In this document: one piece after another, positions 62,001 through 64,000 of the stretch
Layout: each line of letters opens with the position of its first letter
How positions within the stretch are numbered: position 1 is the first letter of the stretch
Assembly (NCBI RefSeq): GCF_017873415.1
Contig: NZ_JAGGKD010000001.1
Location: 339,973 to 403,972, forward strand
DNA length: 64,000 bases
Direction of reading: 5' to 3'
Source of the DNA: Methanolobus bombayensis
GTDB lineage: Archaea > Halobacteriota > Methanosarcinia > Methanosarcinales > Methanosarcinaceae
Notes under the pieces: generated by a model
Told to the model about the DNA's origin: nothing
The model's database searches: none
The model's input: the letters and a program-made list of their open reading frames with translations, nothing else
Position numbers and translations under genes: made by a program

Positions 62001-63683
62001 GAGGCGGCAGTGGCAGGTAAGCTTAATAATCGTGCTGATGTTTCCAGACACTCTGGTGATTATCGTGCAATTGTAGAGGGTGTTAATGACACACTGGATG
62101 CTGTAATAGGTCCGTTGAATGTCGCTGCTGAGTATATTGATCGTATTGCCTGTGGTGACATGCCTGATCGTATCACTGATGACTACAATGGTGATTTCAA
62201 CACTATCAAGAATAATCTCAATACCTGCATTGATTCTATCAATAATCTTGTTGCAGATGCTGATATGCTGGCACGTGCCGGAGTAAACGGGCAGCTTGAT
62301 ATCCGTGCTGATGTTTCCAGACATCAGGGTGATTATCTTAGGATCGTAGAAGGTGTCAACAATTGTCTTGATGCTGTTGTTGACCCTGTGAATGAAGCTT
62401 CAAGGGTTATTACTTCTTATGCGGAAGGAAATCTTGATACCAGGGTTGAGGTAGATACCAAAGGTGATTTCAGGGTGCTGAGCGATACTCTGGATGGTTT
62501 TGGTGATACTCTGCAGGAAATTATTGAAGATTCATGCGAGGTTCTGGAATCCATCGCTTCCAATGATCTGACAAGGAATGTAAAGGTTCACGGAGTCGGT
62601 GATTTCAGAGAGCTTACTGAAGGCGTTGAAAACTGCAGAAACTCTTTGAACGGTATTGTGGCTCTTGTGACTGAAAATGCAGAATCCATAGCTAATACTG
62701 CACAGGAAATGTCTGCAGTTACGGAGCAACTTTCATCCAGCGCAGACCAGATCACAGATACTGTGACTGAGATATCGGAGGGTACGCAGCTCCAGGCGAA
62801 TAAGGCCGAGGAAGTTTCTAGTGCAATGGCTGACATGAGTCGCATGGTTCAGGATGTAGCCACTAATTCTGAGATGGCTTCTCAGAATGCGGTTGAATCT
62901 AATGCTCTTATACAGGGTCTTGGGGACATGTCAAAGGACCTGATGCAGATGATGAAAAGCATCCAGTCTGCAGTAGGTGATTCTTCAAGTGTGATCAATG
63001 ATCTTGATGAGAAGTCTAATCAGATAGGTGAGATAGTGAATCTTATTACTATAATTGCTGATCAGACGAACCTGCTTGCTCTTAATGCTGCAATTGAGGC
63101 TGCAAGGGCAGGAGAACACGGAAAAGGATTCGCAGTTGTGGCTGATGAGGTGCGCAAACTTGCAGAAGATTCAGGCAATGCTGCAAAGCAGATATCAGAA
63201 CTGATCATTAAGATGCAGAGTGGTACAAAAGATGCTGTTCATTCAATGCAGAGAGGTTCTGAAGAAGTTGAAAAGGGTGCTCTCTCTCTTGATAACTCTG
63301 TGAAGGCTATCGATGATGTTGTAGAGGCCGGAAATAAGATAGTGAAGATGGTGAAAGAAATCGCGACAGCTACTGAAGAACAGTCTGCTTCGATCGAGGA
63401 GGTCAATTCTTCTGTTAATGAAGTGTCTGCCATTTCCGAACAGTCCGCAGCAGGTGCCCAGCAGGCTTCGGCTTCTGTTGAGGAGCAGACTGCTTCCATG
63501 CAGGAACTCTCACAATCTGCTCAGGAACTTGCGAATGTTGCTTCCGGAATGCAACTGGTTGTGGCCAAGTTCAAACTGGATACGGAGGCTTCAGTTGTCC
63601 AAAGTGAAACTGCTGATGACAGGGCAGATTCTTCCTCTGCAGAAAACCAATATCCTGGGATTTCAAATGATGCACTGATCTAA
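59079..63683 (+). CDS. Methyl-accepting chemotaxis receptor with poly-HAMP array
   Basis: 1534 aa. First helix at about residues 14-33, an extracytoplasmic Cache domain (about 35-300; [19 protein letters not shown] and [19 protein letters not shown]), second helix at about 301-320, a first HAMP at 320-370, then eight near-identical 91-residue units (375-1102), another HAMP-like pair (1103-1195), and a methyl-accepting signalling domain whose tip is [20 protein letters not shown] (about 1326-1345). No CheR/CheB pentapeptide is seen at the C-terminus. It should sense a small ligand outside the cell and signal to CheA, with the long HAMP rod as signal converter. Flanked by a strong terminator at 63716. 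Confidence 0.92.
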   Translation: MDLNKVRISHKIMAVTLLLTILPVTIVGFYAYEQTASGTLSQLEDSLESQMLIEKDYVDSTFSLAQDKVNSDLGVARSVFYSRGDPSIADGQLVLGEDYVVNGNYEIVDNIKNMVGGTATVFQVQDGEAVRVSTNVINNEGERAVGTTVSQPVYDAVVSNGETFYGRAWVVNAWYLTAYEPIMNSAGEIIGILYVGVLEDPFINTIREHMGEIVIGETGYVYVMDSEGNLLLHPNMEGGNIYEHDFAREIISNKEGSIEYDWEGREKIASFAYYEPNDWYIVSSSYTEEFQGPLMAIRNGLITAVIIFLILGIMASFLLGRSISGGIKKIITDFEDMANATMQGQLDRRANTNVGIDFEAIPRGFNQVLDAVIMPLNVAAEYVDRISKGDIPPHITDEYHGDFNEIKNNLNQCIESIAALVSDANMLSAAAVEGKLDVRADASRHNGDYRSIIEGVNDTLDSVIGPLNVAAEYVDRIAHGDVPPHINDRYYGDFNEIKDNLNGCIDAINAMVKDANMLSEAAVEGKFDVRADASRHSGDYRAIIDGVNDTLDSVIGPLNVAAEYIDRIAHGDIPPQITEDYSGDFNEIKNNLNGCIDAINALVSDANMLSEAAVEGKLDVRVDASNHFGDYRAIIDGVNDTLDAVIDPLNVAAEYVDRIAHGDIPPQITEDYSGDFNEIKNNLNGCIDAINALVSDANLLSESAVEGKLDVRADASKHDGDYRAVIDGVNDTLDSVISPLNVAAEYIDRIAHGDIPPHVTEDYNGDFNEIKNNLNGCIDAINALVSDANMLSEAAVAGNLDVRADASQHDGDYRAIVEGVNNTLDAVINPLNVAAEYVDRIAHGDIPSHITDEYYGDFSEIKDNLNGCIDAITSLVSDSNMLSEAAVAGNLDVRVDASRHDGDYRAIIDGVNNTLDAVIDPLNVAAEYVDSISRGAIPDKITDDYNGDFNTIKNNLNQCIDAINLLVSDANMLSEAAVAGKLNNRADVSRHSGDYRAIVEGVNDTLDAVIGPLNVAAEYIDRIACGDMPDRITDDYNGDFNTIKNNLNTCIDSINNLVADADMLARAGVNGQLDIRADVSRHQGDYLRIVEGVNNCLDAVVDPVNEASRVITSYAEGNLDTRVEVDTKGDFRVLSDTLDGFGDTLQEIIEDSCEVLESIASNDLTRNVKVHGVGDFRELTEGVENCRNSLNGIVALVTENAESIANTAQEMSAVTEQLSSSADQITDTVTEISEGTQLQANKAEEVSSAMADMSRMVQDVATNSEMASQNAVESNALIQGLGDMSKDLMQMMKSIQSAVGDSSSVINDLDEKSNQIGEIVNLITIIADQTNLLALNAAIEAARAGEHGKGFAVVADEVRKLAEDSGNAAKQISELIIKMQSGTKDAVHSMQRGSEEVEKGALSLDNSVKAIDDVVEAGNKIVKMVKEIATATEEQSASIEEVNSSVNEVSAISEQSAAGAQQASASVEEQTASMQELSQSAQELANVASGMQLVVAKFKLDTEASVVQSETADDRADSSSAENQYPGISNDALI
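60201..62384 (+). repeat. Eight tandem 273-bp units coding poly-HAMP modules
   Basis: Units begin at 60201, 60474, 60747, 61020, 61293, 61566, 61839 and 62112, each opening with PLNVAAEY and ending with [10 protein letters not shown] or close variants. Each 91-residue unit contains two HAMP-like modules ([19 protein letters not shown] and [17 protein letters not shown]). High DNA similarity, especially of units 3 and 4, suggests recent duplication or gene conversion. The long minus-strand frames here are by-products. Confidence 0.92.
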
Positions 63684-63715
63684 TTCGGTGGAAATTGAGA
63701 ACTGGTTGGAGAATC

Positions 63716-63760
63716 GCAGCCTCGTTTATGAGGCTGCATTTTATTTTAATTCTATTTTTT
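63716..63760 (+). terminator. Strong terminator after the chemoreceptor
   Basis: Perfect 8-bp GC-rich stem GCAGCCTC/GAGGCTGC (63716-63723 and 63730-63737) with loop GTTTAT, followed by ATTTTATTTTAATTC and TATTTTTTT. It ends the receptor transcript; the following gene is on the other strand. Confidence 0.75.
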
Positions 63761-63868
63761 TGGCCTTACAGAGTCCTTATTTGAGCAATATGCAGAAACC
63801 TGGCATACTTGTCAAGGTTGTATATTAATAGTTTAAGTTTGACTTTTTTAGTGATTCTAATAAGGAGT

Positions 63869-64000
63869 TCAAAGCGTTTTCAAATATTCTATTAGATCTT
63901 CTATGTCTGAATCTGACATGTCCCACCTTGGCATTGCATAATCCAATACTTCTCCTGATGGATCTTTTCCTTCCCTTATTGCAATCTTGATATCCTCATC
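63869..64000 (-). CDS. C-terminus of a class-I-like c-type cytochrome (partial)
   Basis: Runs off the right edge; 43 codons plus stop are visible. The last residues read GKDPSGEVLDYAMPRWDMSD followed by SDIEDLIEYLKTL, which is the C-terminal pattern of small class-I cytochromes c: a Met ligand region (AMPRWDMSD) and a closing helix ending in YLKTL. The CXXCH haem site would lie beyond the window. Monohaem cytochromes of this type are not the usual multihaem c cytochromes of Methanosarcinales, so the assignment needs the rest of the gene. Confidence 0.6.
   Translation of the reverse strand, partial: DEDIKIAIREGKDPSGEVLDYAMPRWDMSDSDIEDLIEYLKTL

Noticed and set aside
60204..62324. Minus-strand frames of 285 and 205 aa in the chemoreceptor repeat region
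   Set aside because: By-products of the 273-bp repeat and of biased codon use; the plus-strand frame is a complete receptor.
1..64000. CRISPR array, tRNA or rRNA genes
   Set aside because: No regularly spaced short repeats outside coding genes, no TTCGA/TTCAA-type T-loop with flanking acceptor stem and no rRNA-like conserved segment were seen in the intergenic regions.

Overview
The window comes from a methanogenic archaeon of the Methanosarcinaceae, most like Methanolobus or Methanococcoides; the genus cannot be fixed from the sequence alone. The evidence is a Euryarchaeota-type archaellum operon (arlCE-F-G-H-I-J), an AglB oligosaccharyltransferase, a Methanosarcina-type S-layer duplication-domain protein with a PGF-CTERM-like tail, archaeal ThrRS with its own editing domain, ThiI with a CxxC motif and no rhodanese domain, a Pilin_N-type pilin, and AT-rich TATA-box promoters with Shine-Dalgarno sites.

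Layout. 1-8.5 kb: two single-domain response regulators, a methyltransferase on the other strand, then the archaellum motor operon. 8.5-10.9 kb (minus): an isopropylmalate/homoisocitrate dehydrogenase, a conserved unknown, and a small isomerase subunit with a YLRT substrate loop, a possible coenzyme B (2-oxosuberate) set. 11-34.8 kb: a surface-glycan island. It opens with aglB, then a decayed IS1634-type transposase cut by a complete 1.29-kb IS. After these come a compact legionaminic-acid cassette (CMP-transferase, synthase, N-formyltransferase, hydrolysing epimerase, aminotransferase, retaining 4,6-dehydratase) flanked by two related GT-B enzymes, then a radical SAM protein, a Wzx-type flippase, a GT2, a DUF362 protein, a GT39/83-type transferase, a UbiA-type prenyl-phosphate phosphoribosyltransferase, a PHP protein and an AglD-like membrane protein. 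35-44.4 kb: housekeeping genes (an NfnAB/GltA-like flavoprotein pair, a PAPS-reductase/ferredoxin fusion, an AI-2E-type permease, thrS, acylphosphatase, thiI).

44.4-50 kb: a candidate structured ncRNA, a second, very large ArlCE-domain protein with NPF tandem repeats, a decayed remnant of a further ArlCE copy, two small membrane proteins and a pilin with a small DUF5371-like partner. 50.3-52.6 kb: ACT protein, PFL (UPF0210) protein and a divergent shikimate-kinase-like protein. 52.6-56.6 kb (minus): an iron-siderophore/corrinoid-type ABC importer with a methyltransferase. 56.8-64 kb: an S-layer-domain protein, a small unknown, a short membrane ORF coupled to a 1534-aa methyl-accepting receptor with eight 91-residue poly-HAMP units, and at the right edge the C-terminus of a class-I-like c-type cytochrome.

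How it fits together: response regulators, archaellum motor and chemoreceptor describe a motile cell; the island should build and attach an N-glycan ending in a (possibly N-formylated) legionaminic acid on S-layer and archaellin proteins. Items most worth following up are the formyltransferase in place of an acetyltransferase in the legionaminate cassette, the poly-HAMP receptor with a 14-bp palindrome at its predicted transcription start, the candidate ncRNA at 44545-44647, and three short remnants or edge genes (acylphosphatase C-terminus, ArlCE C-terminus, cytochrome c). No tRNA, rRNA or CRISPR array was seen.
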